Numbered from the stretch's first letter, positions 45,922 to 55,665 are shown. The stretch is DNA of 64,000 nt from Planctomycetota bacterium (GCA_026692905.1 JAPLNL010000011.1:62001-126000); one strand, 5' to 3'. Numbers and translations: made by a program. The notes: generated by a model not told the origin, from the sequence alone.

Positions 45922-47232
45922 ATGGAGAAAACCAGGGTTGCCATCGTTGGCATGGGCACCGTGGGAACCGGTGTGGCCCGTTTGCTTTTGGACCATGGCG
46001 ATCGGCTTGCTAGGCATGCCGGGCGCATTCTTTGGCTGGAAAAAGCGACCGTGCGGGACTTGAAAAAAGACCGCAATATTAACTTGCCTGCTGGTATCCT
46101 GACCGATGATTTGAGTTCCATCCTAAACGATCGGGAGATCGAGGTTGTTGCGCATTTGGTCGGCGGGCTCGAACCTGCTCGCACGATTATGCTGCAGCTT
46201 CTCGAAGCGGGCAAAGATGTGGTCACTGCCAACAAAGCTCTCTTGGCCGAACATGGCGAAGAGCTCTTTGATCGGGCGAGAGCATTGGGACGAACCATTG
46301 CGTTCGAAGCCAGCGTCGGTGGCGGCATCCCCATCATCGCCAACATCAGTCAATGCTTTTCCGCCAATCAAATCCTCTCGCTGCGAGGCATCCTCAACGG
46401 GACCAGCAACTACATCATCTCTCAAATGGATGAGCAAGGAGCCGACTATGCTGTGGCCTTGAAGCTTGCTCAAGAACTCGGGTACGCCGAAGCCGATCCG
46501 ACGATGGACGTTGACGGTAGCGACGCGGCCCAAAAACTTGCGATCCTGGCTCATTTGGCTTTTGGCGTACGAGTTCGCTGGCGAGATATCTATCGCTGCG
46601 GCTTAGAAGCGTTCCAGCTCGCCGATTTGAAGTATGCGTCTGAGCTCGGGTATCGCATCAAGCTGATTGCGACAGCGCAGTTGCGATCGGATGGTTTGGA
46701 GTTGCATGTGTCACCAACGTTAATTCGCAAAGGACGACCACTGGCCGAAGTACGCGGAGCTTACAATGCGGTGACGGTCGTCGGAGATGCCGTGGGAGAT
46801 ATGTTCTTTCACGGGCAAGGGGCCGGACAAATGCCGACCGCTTCGGCTGTGGTCGCTGACATGATCGATACTGCTGCCGGCAGAACCGACATCACGTTTC
46901 GAAGATTGGAGCTGTGGTCGGATCGGGAGTCCAAGATCGAATTGCTGCCGTATGCTCAAACGACAGGTCGATATTACATGCGGTTCTTTGTTGCCGATGA
47001 ACCAGGTGTGCTTTCTCAAATAACAGGCATCTTGGGCAGGCATCAGATCTCGATTGCCTCGATCATTCAACACGAGCCAACTATTGACCAGCAACCTCGC
47101 AAAGTTCCATTGGTCATCATGACCCATGAAGCCACTGAGAAAGCTGCCGCAGCAGCCAACGACGAAATACGAAAGTTGCCAAGTGTAAGCAACGAATGCG
47201 TTAAGCTTCGCGTCACCGAGGGTGGCAAATAA
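45922..47232 (+). CDS. hom: Homoserine dehydrogenase
   Basis: NAD(P)-dependent reduction of aspartate semialdehyde to homoserine, 436 residues. I chose ATG 45922 because the dinucleotide fold starts directly after it (VAIVGMGTVGTGVARLL). Catalytic and substrate regions VTANKALLAEHGEELFD, FEASVGGGIPIIANI and GILNGTSNYIIS are present, as is YAEADPTMDVDGSDAAQKL. A C-terminal ACT domain (~350-430, RFFVADEPGVLSQITGILG) implies feedback control by an amino acid, usually threonine. It is the first gene of the hom - ApgM-like - lysC cluster. Confidence 0.95.
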   Translation: MEKTRVAIVGMGTVGTGVARLLLDHGDRLARHAGRILWLEKATVRDLKKDRNINLPAGILTDDLSSILNDREIEVVAHLVGGLEPARTIMLQLLEAGKDVVTANKALLAEHGEELFDRARALGRTIAFEASVGGGIPIIANISQCFSANQILSLRGILNGTSNYIISQMDEQGADYAVALKLAQELGYAEADPTMDVDGSDAAQKLAILAHLAFGVRVRWRDIYRCGLEAFQLADLKYASELGYRIKLIATAQLRSDGLELHVSPTLIRKGRPLAEVRGAYNAVTVVGDAVGDMFFHGQGAGQMPTASAVVADMIDTAAGRTDITFRRLELWSDRESKIELLPYAQTTGRYYMRFFVADEPGVLSQITGILGRHQISIASIIQHEPTIDQQPRKVPLVIMTHEATEKAAAAANDEIRKLPSVSNECVKLRVTEGGK

Positions 47233-47239
47233 GTAGGAT

Positions 47240-47300
47240 GGGACCATTGTCCCGTCCGTTTATTTATATCCTCCTATTAATTGTTCGGGACAATGGTCCC
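47240..47300. repeat. Family B palindrome after hom
   Basis: gggaccattgtcccg (47240-47254) pairs with cgggacaatggtccc (ending 47300). Its core matches the element at 16706-16749. It begins 8 bases after the hom stop. Confidence 0.8.
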
Positions 47301-47359
47301 AAACAACAACCCACCGCGACACAATTCACCGATCAATAACTACAAAAAGGCGTTCTGCA

Positions 47360-48574
47360 ATGAAATGGGTCATCATCATCCCGGACGGATGCTCCGACTA
47401 TCCGGTCGAATCGTTCGGAGGCAAGACGCCTCTGCAACAAGCCAACATTCCAGCCATGGACGAAATCGCCAAGCTTGGTTTGGTGGGACAAAGCGACAAC
47501 GTTCCGTTGCATTTCCCGGCTGGCAGTGAAGTCGCCAACATGTCGTTGCTCGGATACGATCCGAATCAGTTCTTCACAGGACGAGCTCCCATCGAAGCGG
47601 CCGCGCAAGGCATCCAGCTCGGCCCCGACGACTGGGCCATTCGCTGCAATTTGGTGACAGTTCAAAATCAAATCATGGTCGACTTCACCGCTGATCACGT
47701 TTCCACAGCCGAAGCGGTTCAACTGTTGCGAACCGCTCAGGAAAGGTTCGGAAACGAATCGCTCGAGTTCATTCCAGGAGTCAGCTACCGAAACTTGCTC
47801 ATTTATCGCGGCAAGCCTGGAACGCCATCGCCGTTTTCCATCGACTCACGAACCACTGCACCGCATGACTTGACCGACGGCACGGTACTCGATGATTTCC
47901 CAAAGGGACCGGGATGCGACTTGCTCTGCCATTTGATGGAGCAGAGCGTGGCGTTGTTTGCCGACCATCCTGTGAACCTGGCTAGAGTGGCGTGCGGCAA
48001 GCGACCGGCGACGAATCTTTGGCTTTGGGGATTGGGCAAGACGCCACAATTGGCATCGTTTGATTCGCGGTTTGGACTTCGCGGCGCGATGATTACAGCG
48101 GTCGATTTGCTCCGAGGTTTGGCTGCACTGATTGGATGGGATCGGATTGAAGTGGACGGTGCAACCGGTTATTTGGATACCAACTACGCAGGCAAAGGGG
48201 CTGCAGCCATTGAAGCACTCAAGAAGTACGATGTGGTTTGTGTCCATATCGAGGCGACTGACGAAGCTAGCCATGAGGGGCGTGCCGATGAAAAGGTCAA
48301 AGCACTAGAGGCCATCGATCGGCATATCGTAGGTCCGATTCATGCGGCTCTCAAGGAGCAAGGCGACTATCGAATCCTGGTAATGCCAGACCATTCGACG
48401 CCGGTCAGCACCAAGAAGCACTCGCACGGTTGGGTCCCCTTCGCCGCTTGCGGAAAAGGAATCTCGCAAAACGGAAGTTCGTCGTACGATGAATTGTCGG
48501 CGGCAAAATCTGGACTATCGTATGCAAATGGCTGGGAGCTGATTCCCAAGCTGACGCGAGGCGATTTGCTGTAA
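47360..48574 (+). CDS. ApgM-like protein, proposed homoserine kinase
   Basis: Alkaline-phosphatase-superfamily protein of 404 residues. It resembles archaeal-type cofactor-independent phosphoglycerate mutase and the subgroup TIGR02535 described as a proposed homoserine kinase. The metal ligands of the fold are visible in WVIIIPDGCSDYP, GSEVANMSLLGYDP (Ser nucleophile region), VHIEATDEASHEGR, LVMPDHSTPV and KKHSHGWVPF. It lies between hom and lysC and no thrB is present, so homoserine phosphorylation is the favoured role by context. Phosphoglycerate mutase activity is the alternative. Confidence 0.8.
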   Translation: MKWVIIIPDGCSDYPVESFGGKTPLQQANIPAMDEIAKLGLVGQSDNVPLHFPAGSEVANMSLLGYDPNQFFTGRAPIEAAAQGIQLGPDDWAIRCNLVTVQNQIMVDFTADHVSTAEAVQLLRTAQERFGNESLEFIPGVSYRNLLIYRGKPGTPSPFSIDSRTTAPHDLTDGTVLDDFPKGPGCDLLCHLMEQSVALFADHPVNLARVACGKRPATNLWLWGLGKTPQLASFDSRFGLRGAMITAVDLLRGLAALIGWDRIEVDGATGYLDTNYAGKGAAAIEALKKYDVVCVHIEATDEASHEGRADEKVKALEAIDRHIVGPIHAALKEQGDYRILVMPDHSTPVSTKKHSHGWVPFAACGKGISQNGSSSYDELSAAKSGLSYANGWELIPKLTRGDLL

Positions 48575-48649
48575 GAATTTTATGTGCTTTTCCCCCCCTA
48601 AAAAGGCGACGTTGTGAAGCAATTTCTGCTGCAAAAACCCCTCTTTTTT

Positions 48650-48718
48650 GTAGCGAAAGTCGTCAAGACTTTCGGCTGCATCGCGCAAACGACCGAAACT
48701 CTTGACGAGTTTCGCTAC
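48650..48718. repeat. Palindromic repeat family F
   Basis: The left arm gtagcgaaagtcgtcaagac and the inverse right arm ending gacgagtttcgctac form a 69-base hairpin. A second copy is at 58123-58191. A half copy of family E (ccctcgctcacgcgtcgggtt) follows at 48773-48793. The gap 48575-48832 holds only these. Confidence 0.85.
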
Positions 48719-48832
48719 AGAATGCTTCACAGCGTTGCCTAAAAGGGGCGAGGGGAGCAAAGTCATGAGATGCCCTCGCTCACGCGTCGGGTTGTGAATT
48801 AAAGGTTTTTAGAAAACGGTTAAGGATTTGAA

Positions 48833-50611
48833 ATGCCATTGATTGTTCAGAAGTTCGGTGGAACCAGTGTTGCGACACCCGAAAAAATTCAGGCTGCCGC
48901 ACGCAAAGCGATTCGCGCTCAACAAGAGGGCAATCAAGTTGTCGTGGTCGTGAGCGCCATGGGTCACAACACAGACCATCTCATCGACTTGGCAAAGGAA
49001 GTCAACGAAGAGCCACCGGCTCGCGAGATGGACATGTTGCTCAGCACGGGCGAACAAGTCAGCGTGGCGCTGATGGCCATGGCCGTCCATCGATTTGGTC
49101 ATAAAGCGGTGTCGTTAACCGGCGCTCAGATGGGGATCCGCACCGACAATTCGTTCACCAAAGCGCGAATCAAAACGATTTCAACCGAACGCATTCGCCG
49201 CTTGCTCGATGAAGGAAACATTGTGATCGCGGCTGGGTTTCAGGGGGTCGATGATGACCTCAACATTACGACTCTCGGGCGTGGAGGAAGCGATACGACG
49301 GCAGTGTCGTTGGCCGCTGTTCTTCGCGCGGACGCTTGCGAGATCTACACCGATGTCGACGGTGTTTATACGACCGATCCGAGGTTGTTGCCTGAGGCCA
49401 GGCAGATGGGGCAAATCAGCTACGACGAAATGCTCGAGTTGGCCAGTCTCGGGGCTGGTGTCATGCACAACCGATCGATCGAGTTTGCAAAGAAGTTTGA
49501 TGTGCCTATCCGAGTGCGAAGCAGTTTCTCGGATGCACCAGGATCGATGATTGTGACTGCGCCAGAGTCCAGCTCGGTGCCTGTTTGTGGTGCTGCACTG
49601 ACCAGAGACGAAGCTCGGGTCACTATCTTGGGTGTGCCAGACAAACCCGGAACCAGCTTCGAAATCTTCAAACGCCTAGCCGATCGCAAGGTGACGGTGG
49701 ACATGATCGTTCAGAATATCGGACAAGGCGATCTGGCCGACATTTCGTTCACGGTCCCCAACTCCGAACTCAAGGACGCGCTCAAGGCTGTCAACGAAGC
49801 GGCCAAAGTCGTCGGGGCCACCGGCGTGACGCACGACGATGCGGTAGCCAAAGTATCGGTAGTGGGCCTGGGTATGGCTGCTCAGACCGGGGTTGCTCAA
49901 AAGATGTTCGAGTCGTTAGCCGACGCTGGCATTAACATTCAAATGATCACCACCAGCGAAATCAAGATTAGCGTTTTGGTTCAGCGATCCGAAGCGACTT
50001 CTGCGTTGCGTGCCGTTCACCAAGCATTCGATCTCCACTTAAAGCCAGCCGACGCCAATCTTTGGCAAATCGGTCAGAAGAACACCAGTGACTTGAGTGT
50101 CAATGAGATCATCGAGCGATTGCGCAACTCCAATATGGAACAGTTAACCTTGCTCGACATCTCCATGGTGGGTGATCAAGCACGCGTGACATTGTCAGGC
50201 GTTCCCGACACCCCTGGACTTGCACAAAAGGTCTTCAAACGCGTAGCGGAAGCCGGCGTGTTCGTCGACATGATCGTTCAAAGTTGCGATGGTTATCAAG
50301 GTGAAACGAGCATCAGCTTTACCGTACCCGAAGAGCAGATGGGGCATTGCATCAAGGTGCTCGAAACGATGGACTACAAGTTTCGCAAGATCAGCGGTTC
50401 GACCGAAATCGCCAAGTTGTCCGTAAGTGGCATTGGTCTTCGAAGCCACACCAGCGTTGCAATTGCGATGTTCAAGTCGCTAGCCGAATCCGGTATCAAC
50501 GTGCTGATGATCAATACCAGCGAGTTGCGAGTCAATGTGGTTATCGATGGCAAACAAGGCCAGAAAGGGCTTGAGTGTTTGCAAAAGACATTTCAGGCTT
50601 CGTTGCTCTAG
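48833..50611 (+). CDS. lysC: Aspartate kinase with four ACT domains
   Basis: Phosphorylates aspartate, the first step to lysine, threonine and methionine. At 592 residues it is longer than the ~400-450 usual in bacteria. The kinase domain is 1-~245 (KFGGTSVATPEK, VVVVSAMGHNTD, TLGRGGSDTTAVSLAAVLRA, EIYTDVDGVYTTDPR). Four ACT modules follow: ~262-335 (GVPDKPGTSFEIFKRLADR), ~343-405 (GMAAQTGVAQKMFESLADAG), ~445-510 (GVPDTPGLAQKVFKRVAEAG) and ~520-592 (GLRSHTSVAIAMFKSLAESG). The doubled ACT pair resembles cyanobacterial aspartate kinases. Feedback control by more than one amino acid is likely. Confidence 0.95.
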   Translation: MPLIVQKFGGTSVATPEKIQAAARKAIRAQQEGNQVVVVVSAMGHNTDHLIDLAKEVNEEPPAREMDMLLSTGEQVSVALMAMAVHRFGHKAVSLTGAQMGIRTDNSFTKARIKTISTERIRRLLDEGNIVIAAGFQGVDDDLNITTLGRGGSDTTAVSLAAVLRADACEIYTDVDGVYTTDPRLLPEARQMGQISYDEMLELASLGAGVMHNRSIEFAKKFDVPIRVRSSFSDAPGSMIVTAPESSSVPVCGAALTRDEARVTILGVPDKPGTSFEIFKRLADRKVTVDMIVQNIGQGDLADISFTVPNSELKDALKAVNEAAKVVGATGVTHDDAVAKVSVVGLGMAAQTGVAQKMFESLADAGINIQMITTSEIKISVLVQRSEATSALRAVHQAFDLHLKPADANLWQIGQKNTSDLSVNEIIERLRNSNMEQLTLLDISMVGDQARVTLSGVPDTPGLAQKVFKRVAEAGVFVDMIVQSCDGYQGETSISFTVPEEQMGHCIKVLETMDYKFRKISGSTEIAKLSVSGIGLRSHTSVAIAMFKSLAESGINVLMINTSELRVNVVIDGKQGQKGLECLQKTFQASLL

Positions 50612-50648
50612 GGGCTGTCCCGAAATTTCGGCGCGTCTTCCATAAGTC

Positions 50649-50931
50649 ACCCTCCCTCTGGGAGGGTCGGGCCTTCGGCCCGGGGAGGGTGAACTGACTT
50701 GTGCGATGGTTGTTGGCACTTCAACCTCCCCTCGCTACGCTCGACCCTCCCTGAGGGAGGGTGTCTATCGACCCCGGTTTGTTCTACAGGGATTTAAGTT
50801 CTGCAGGGATTTAAGTTACCCTCCCTCTGGGAGGGTCGGGCCTTCGGCCCGGGGAGGGTGAACTGACTTGTGCGATGGTTGTTGGCACTTCACCCTCCCC
50901 TCGCTACGCTCGACCCTCCCTGAGGGAGGGT
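50649..50931. repeat. Two 114-base direct repeats with internal hairpins (family G)
   Basis: Copies at 50649-50762 and 50818-50931 differ at one base (tcaacctc versus tcaccctc). Each contains accctccctctgggagggt, gggccttcggcccgg and a closing accctccctgagggagggt-type hairpin. The 55-base spacer carries a small tandem (cagggatttaagtt twice). Confidence 0.93.
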
Positions 50932-51055
50932 TACAAGATGTTAATCCAAATCGCGATTCGCGTTTTGCTCCCATCCAGTTACACTACAACGCATCCTTCA
51001 CGGGTCCCCCTTTCCCTCTCCCCCAACATTTCTCAACTCCATTTTTGTGGCTTTT

Positions 51056-51910
51056 ATGGTTTGGCAGCGCGTTTGCATCATTGGAGTTGGATTGCTCGGA
51101 GGCTCAATTGGTCTCGCTCTGAAACGGAAACGCCTGGCCAAAACCGTTGTCGGAGTCGGTCGGACCGTTTCGAAATTGGACACGGCTCTCGCTCGGGGAG
51201 CGATTGATATCGCCACCGATGATATCCTCGCCGGGGCAAAAGAAGCAGATTTAATAATCGCGTGTACGCCGGTCCAATCGATCGTCGACTCGTTAGAGGT
51301 TGCGGCGAGTGTCGCACAGCAGGACGCCATACTTACGGACGTTGGCAGCACCAAGCAGAGCATCATACGGGCAGCCCAAGGCAGGCTTTCCCCTTCTCAG
51401 TTCATTGGCAGCCATCCTATTGCCGGCGGGCATCACAGCGGCGTAGAGCACGCTTTGGGCACACTTCTGGATGGCGCCCTGGTCGTTATCACTCCCGCTG
51501 AGGACACGGCGCCTGAATTAGTTACGCGAATGATCGGTTTTTGGGAATCGATGGGTTCGCGAACGTGTTGTCTTTCTCCCAAGGATCACGACGAAGCGTT
51601 GGCGACGGCCAGTCATTTGCCACACATGGTAGCGTCAGCCCTAGCCACTTCGACTCCTCCGGAAATCTTGCAGTTTGTGGGGAAAGGGTGGATGGACTCA
51701 ACCCGGATCGCGGCCAGCAATACCCAGATGTGGCGGCAGATCTTGGAAGAAAACCATGCGCCTGCCTTACAAGCGATGAGGAACTTTGCCACAATTTGCG
51801 CATCTTGGGTCGAAGCGTTGGAAAAATCCGACTTCGACCGTATCGAACAACTACTCAAAGCGGGAAAAGCAACACGTGAGGCTGTGGCAAGTAGACATTC
51901 ATCCGGCTGA
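51056..51910 (+). CDS. tyrA: Prephenate/arogenate dehydrogenase
   Basis: NAD(P)-dependent step of tyrosine synthesis, about 284 residues. The Rossmann motif IIGVGLLGGSIGLALKR is at the N-terminus, followed by IIACTPVQSIVDSL, LTDVGSTKQSI, FIGSHPIAGGHHSGVEHA (substrate His) and DHDEALATASHLPHMVASAL. I chose ATG 51056; a GTG at 51047 would add three residues. The last 35 bases overlap the purL start. There is no ACT or chorismate mutase domain. Confidence 0.92.
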   Translation: MVWQRVCIIGVGLLGGSIGLALKRKRLAKTVVGVGRTVSKLDTALARGAIDIATDDILAGAKEADLIIACTPVQSIVDSLEVAASVAQQDAILTDVGSTKQSIIRAAQGRLSPSQFIGSHPIAGGHHSGVEHALGTLLDGALVVITPAEDTAPELVTRMIGFWESMGSRTCCLSPKDHDEALATASHLPHMVASALATSTPPEILQFVGKGWMDSTRIAASNTQMWRQILEENHAPALQAMRNFATICASWVEALEKSDFDRIEQLLKAGKATREAVASRHSSG

Positions 51911-54830
51911 TGGCCAACCGGATTCTCTCGGGCATTCTGCGCTCACATCGACGCGCGAACTTGGGATTGCAAACGACCTTTCGATTCGAGCCGCTTACGG
52001 TTTTCTTCTCCAGGGCGCGCTCGCTCACGAGAAAGTCAAAAAGATCGCGACGGAGCTTCTCTCCGACCCAATCGCGCAGTGTTGCGTTGCCACAACCGTT
52101 GGTGACGCATCTTTGAATCAACCACTTGATCAAGAGTCCAGTGGTTCACCATGGACGCTGATCTATGCCATGCTCAAGCCTGGGGTCATGGATCCTGTCG
52201 CACAAAGCACGCTCAAGATGCTGCGCGATCTCAAGTACGAAGTCGACGAAGTGCGAACGTTTCGAAAGTACTGGGTACGATCGACCAGTGGCACTAGTGC
52301 TGTCGACAAAGCGGTCATTCAGCGTATTTGCCAAAAGGTGTTGGCCAATGACTCCATCGAGCAAATCGTAGTCGGTCCATTGAATCTAGACCAACTCGCC
52401 GTAGGCTCGCCCTACGAATTTAAAATGACGGTGGTTCCGATTCGCGAACTGAACGACGACTCGCTCATGCAGTTGAGCAAGTCCGGTCAGCTGTATTTAT
52501 CAATCGCGGAGATGAAAACGGTTCAGGATCATTTCCAAGAACAAGATCGAGATCCTACCGACATCGAACTTGAGACGATCGCACAAACCTGGAGTGAACA
52601 CTGCAGCCACAAAACGCTTGGCGGCAAAATCGAGTATCGCGACGAAAACGGTACGCGTCATTTCAAGAGCATGCTCAAGGAAACGATTTTCGCGGCGACT
52701 GTTCAAATCCGCGCAAGCTTGGGGCAGGACGACTGGTGCGTTAGCGTGTTCAAGGACAATGCTGGGGTCGTCAAGTTTGACGACGAAGACCACGTTGTGT
52801 TCAAGGTCGAGACGCACAACCATCCGTCCGCGATCGAACCTTACGGTGGCGCCAACACAGGTCTCGGTGGTGTGATCCGCGATCCGCTTGGTACAGGGCT
52901 TGGTGCGAAGCCGATTTGTAGCACGGACGTCTTTTGTTTTGCGTCTCCTAACTACAACCCCAACGATTTGCCACCTGCGGTTTTGCATCCTCGTCGAGTC
53001 ATGAAAGGTGTTGTGTCGGGCGTTCGCGACTACGGGAATCGCATGGGTATCCCGACGGTTAACGGAGCCGTGTACTTCGACGATCGTTACCTTGGCAATC
53101 CCCTCGTCTATTGCGGCAATGTTGGCATTATCCCGGTTGATAAAGTCGAAAAACAAGCCATGCCAGGCGATTTGATCGTTGCCATCGGTGGACGGACTGG
53201 TCGCGATGGGATCCATGGAGCGACCTTTAGCAGCGTTGAATTGACCGAAGAGAGCGAAAACATCTCGGGCGGCTCGGTTCAAATCGGAAATGCGATCACC
53301 GAAAAAATGGTGATGGACGTTTTGCTTCAAGCTCGCGATCAAGGACTCTACAGTGCCGTGACGGATTGTGGGGCTGGTGGCTTCAGCAGCGCGGTTGGCG
53401 AAATGGGTGAGTCGATTGGGGCGGAGGTTTGGCTCGAACAAGCACCGCTGAAATATGAGGGACTCAGCTACACCGAAATCTGGATTAGCGAAGCGCAAGA
53501 GCGAATGGTGATGGCGGTCCCACCTAGCAAAATCGAACGCTTGAAGAAGCTTTGCAATGACGAAGACGTTGAGGTTGCCATCCTCGGTGAGTTCACTCCG
53601 ACTGGCCTGCTCCGGCTGATGTTTTACGGCGTAGAAGTGGGTTGTGTCAGCATGGAGTTCCTGCATCAAGGCCGCCCACCGGTCGTACGTCAAGCTGTCT
53701 ATCAGCCAGCCCAGAGCTTGCCATGCCATTTAGGAAGCCTCGATCGCTCGGCAATCGAATCAACCCTGGAAAAAATCTTGGCCAACCCAACGGTAGCCAG
53801 CAAGCATTGGATCATTCGTCAATACGACCATGAGGTGCAAGCGGGAAGCGTCGTCAAGCCGCTCGTCGGTCCATCCTGCAACGGGCCAAGCGATGCGGCA
53901 GTTGTTCGACCCAAACTGAACAGCCAGCGAGGATTGGTTTTGTCCTGCGGCATGAACCCGCGATTAGGGGATTACGACCCTTACCATATGGCCACCTCAG
54001 CCATCGACGAAGCGGTTCGAAACGCAGTTGCTGTAGGCGCGGATCCGAACCGACTGGCCATCCTCGATAATTTCTGTTGGGGCAATACCGAGCGGCCGGA
54101 GACGCTAGGAACTTTGGTTCGAGCCGCGATCGCGTGTCATGATCTAGCGATCCAATGGAAGACTCCGTTTATCAGCGGCAAGGACAGTCTCAACAATGAG
54201 TTTTCTTGGTTCAATGCCAATGGCGAGAAGAGTACGATCGCGATCCCTTGTTCGTTGCTCATCAGTGCAATGGGTCAAATCGACAACTGTGCTGACGCCG
54301 TAACGATGGATTTCAAACGTGCGGGAAATTCGGTTTATTTGATCGGTGTAACTCGCGATGAGATGGCCGGTTCGTATGCGGCTTTGGCGTTAAACAAATC
54401 GGGTGGCACAGTACCCAAGGTGGACGCTGCGGTAGCGATGCGAAGCTACCAAGCGATCCATCAAGCGATCAAGAGCAAGCTGATCGCATCGTGCCACGAT
54501 TTGAGCGAAGGCGGATTGGCTGTATCGCTTGCAGAGATGGCGTTTGCTGGCGAGCTGGGAGTCTCGGTCGATATTACGAGCTTGCGACAAGCCAGCTTCG
54601 TCGACCGCGAAGTTGCCTTGTTTTCCGAATCGAACAGTCGACTGCTTTGCGAGGTCCCTGCCGCGTTGGCCAAGCAATTCGAAACCGCCATGCAAGGCTT
54701 ACCTTGTTTCAGAATAGGCCAAGTCGCCACACACGACCGCGTGGTTGTCGAGTGCGATAAAGAGGTTCTCATAGATAAGCCATGGCAAGAGCTTCGCAAC
54801 ATTTGGCTTGCGCCATTGGATTGGGAATAA
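51876..54830 (+). CDS. purL: Phosphoribosylformylglycinamidine synthase, PurS-PurL fusion
   Basis: Purine synthesis step converting FGAR to FGAM. The 984-residue protein starts at GTG 51876 (preceded by gcgggaaaag), inside the tyrA 3' end. Residues 1-~230 contain a PurS-like or linker part (WTLIYAMLKPGVMDPVAQST is PurS-like, and ELETIAQTWSEHCSHK begins the core). The PurL synthetase half follows, with THNHPSAIEPYGGANTGLGG near 315, VTDCGAGGFSSAVGEMGES and the second ATPase-like half with GKDSLNNEF and CHDLSEGGLAV. There is no glutaminase domain; PurQ must be separate. Confidence 0.95.
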   Translation: MRLWQVDIHPADGQPDSLGHSALTSTRELGIANDLSIRAAYGFLLQGALAHEKVKKIATELLSDPIAQCCVATTVGDASLNQPLDQESSGSPWTLIYAMLKPGVMDPVAQSTLKMLRDLKYEVDEVRTFRKYWVRSTSGTSAVDKAVIQRICQKVLANDSIEQIVVGPLNLDQLAVGSPYEFKMTVVPIRELNDDSLMQLSKSGQLYLSIAEMKTVQDHFQEQDRDPTDIELETIAQTWSEHCSHKTLGGKIEYRDENGTRHFKSMLKETIFAATVQIRASLGQDDWCVSVFKDNAGVVKFDDEDHVVFKVETHNHPSAIEPYGGANTGLGGVIRDPLGTGLGAKPICSTDVFCFASPNYNPNDLPPAVLHPRRVMKGVVSGVRDYGNRMGIPTVNGAVYFDDRYLGNPLVYCGNVGIIPVDKVEKQAMPGDLIVAIGGRTGRDGIHGATFSSVELTEESENISGGSVQIGNAITEKMVMDVLLQARDQGLYSAVTDCGAGGFSSAVGEMGESIGAEVWLEQAPLKYEGLSYTEIWISEAQERMVMAVPPSKIERLKKLCNDEDVEVAILGEFTPTGLLRLMFYGVEVGCVSMEFLHQGRPPVVRQAVYQPAQSLPCHLGSLDRSAIESTLEKILANPTVASKHWIIRQYDHEVQAGSVVKPLVGPSCNGPSDAAVVRPKLNSQRGLVLSCGMNPRLGDYDPYHMATSAIDEAVRNAVAVGADPNRLAILDNFCWGNTERPETLGTLVRAAIACHDLAIQWKTPFISGKDSLNNEFSWFNANGEKSTIAIPCSLLISAMGQIDNCADAVTMDFKRAGNSVYLIGVTRDEMAGSYAALALNKSGGTVPKVDAAVAMRSYQAIHQAIKSKLIASCHDLSEGGLAVSLAEMAFAGELGVSVDITSLRQASFVDREVALFSESNSRLLCEVPAALAKQFETAMQGLPCFRIGQVATHDRVVVECDKEVLIDKPWQELRNIWLAPLDWE

Positions 54831-54861
54831 CGCACGCCCGCGCGAAGCGTCTTTATGCTCT

Positions 54862-54908
54862 GACTCCCCTTCTCCTCCTCGGGAGGAGAAGGGGTCGGGG
54901 GATGAGGA
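54862..54908. repeat. Short hairpin after purL
   Basis: tccccttctcctcctcggga with a mirrored gaggagaagggg just after it, then gtcgggggatgaggagg. It may act as a terminator-like structure, but no T run follows. Confidence 0.5.
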
Positions 54909-55002
54909 GGTGGGTTTGTTGTGAGTGAGCGAATTCTGTATGCGGTCTTCCCTGGCTAGCAAATAGACATAGGTCGTTTCGCTTTGGGGTGCGACACGAG
55001 GC

Positions 55003-55449
55003 TTACTCTTCTTCTTCCTCTGCGGGGGCCACCAGTCGGACTTGGGTGGTGAACTCCTCTTTGGTTACCGAACCGTCGGTGTCCTTGTCAAACGCGCGCA
55101 TTTGGTCTTTGACTCGACCACGAACTTCGGCCCCCTCAAGGATTCCGTTGCTGTCTGTATCCAGAAACTTGAAGTAGACTTCTGGGTCTAGCGACGTGCT
55201 TCCAGGCTTCTCGGCCTCCATTTTCTTTTTTGCAACCGTGATTTCGACTTTAGGCGAATCTTCTGGCTTGATCGAGGCCTCAAACCTGGCTTTCGCCTTG
55301 GCTTGTTCGTCTAGCAACATCATTTTGGTCATGATCGCGGGAATCACAAAATAAGCCCCCGCAGCGAGAACTCCCAGCCCAAGAATCAAAGGAAGTGAAG
55401 AACGCTTTTTTGGGTTTGGATTTTCCGTGTAGGGTTCTGCAGAGCTCAT
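55003..55449 (-). CDS. Membrane-anchored EF-hand protein
   Basis: A 148-residue protein with one membrane segment (residues ~19-40, LPLILGLGVLAAGAYFVIPA) and two calcium-binding loops: DTDSNGILEGAE (~97-108) and DKDTDGSVTKEE (~120-131). The C-terminus is acidic (EEEEE). Both loops keep Asp/Asn at positions 1, 3 and 5 and Glu at 12. Planctomycetes carry many EF-hand proteins; the role is unknown. Confidence 0.85.
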   Translation of the reverse strand: MSSAEPYTENPNPKKRSSLPLILGLGVLAAGAYFVIPAIMTKMMLLDEQAKAKARFEASIKPEDSPKVEITVAKKKMEAEKPGSTSLDPEVYFKFLDTDSNGILEGAEVRGRVKDQMRAFDKDTDGSVTKEEFTTQVRLVAPAEEEEE

Positions 55450-55665
55450 GAAACGACTTGGCCTAAGTTAAGTAAAAAGGAATCTCTACCTGTACTGTCG
55501 TAATTTGGCATTGCCTTGGAAGTTTGTCAAACCGTCCGGCGTTCTTCAACCCCTTCAATCCGAGTTAACAGCCATTCCGATGGAAGGGTATTTGAACGAG
55601 CGGAGCCGGCTGCTATGATTAGGGAGGACTTGGTTTGAACCGATCGCTAACCCGGGGGGGATTCT

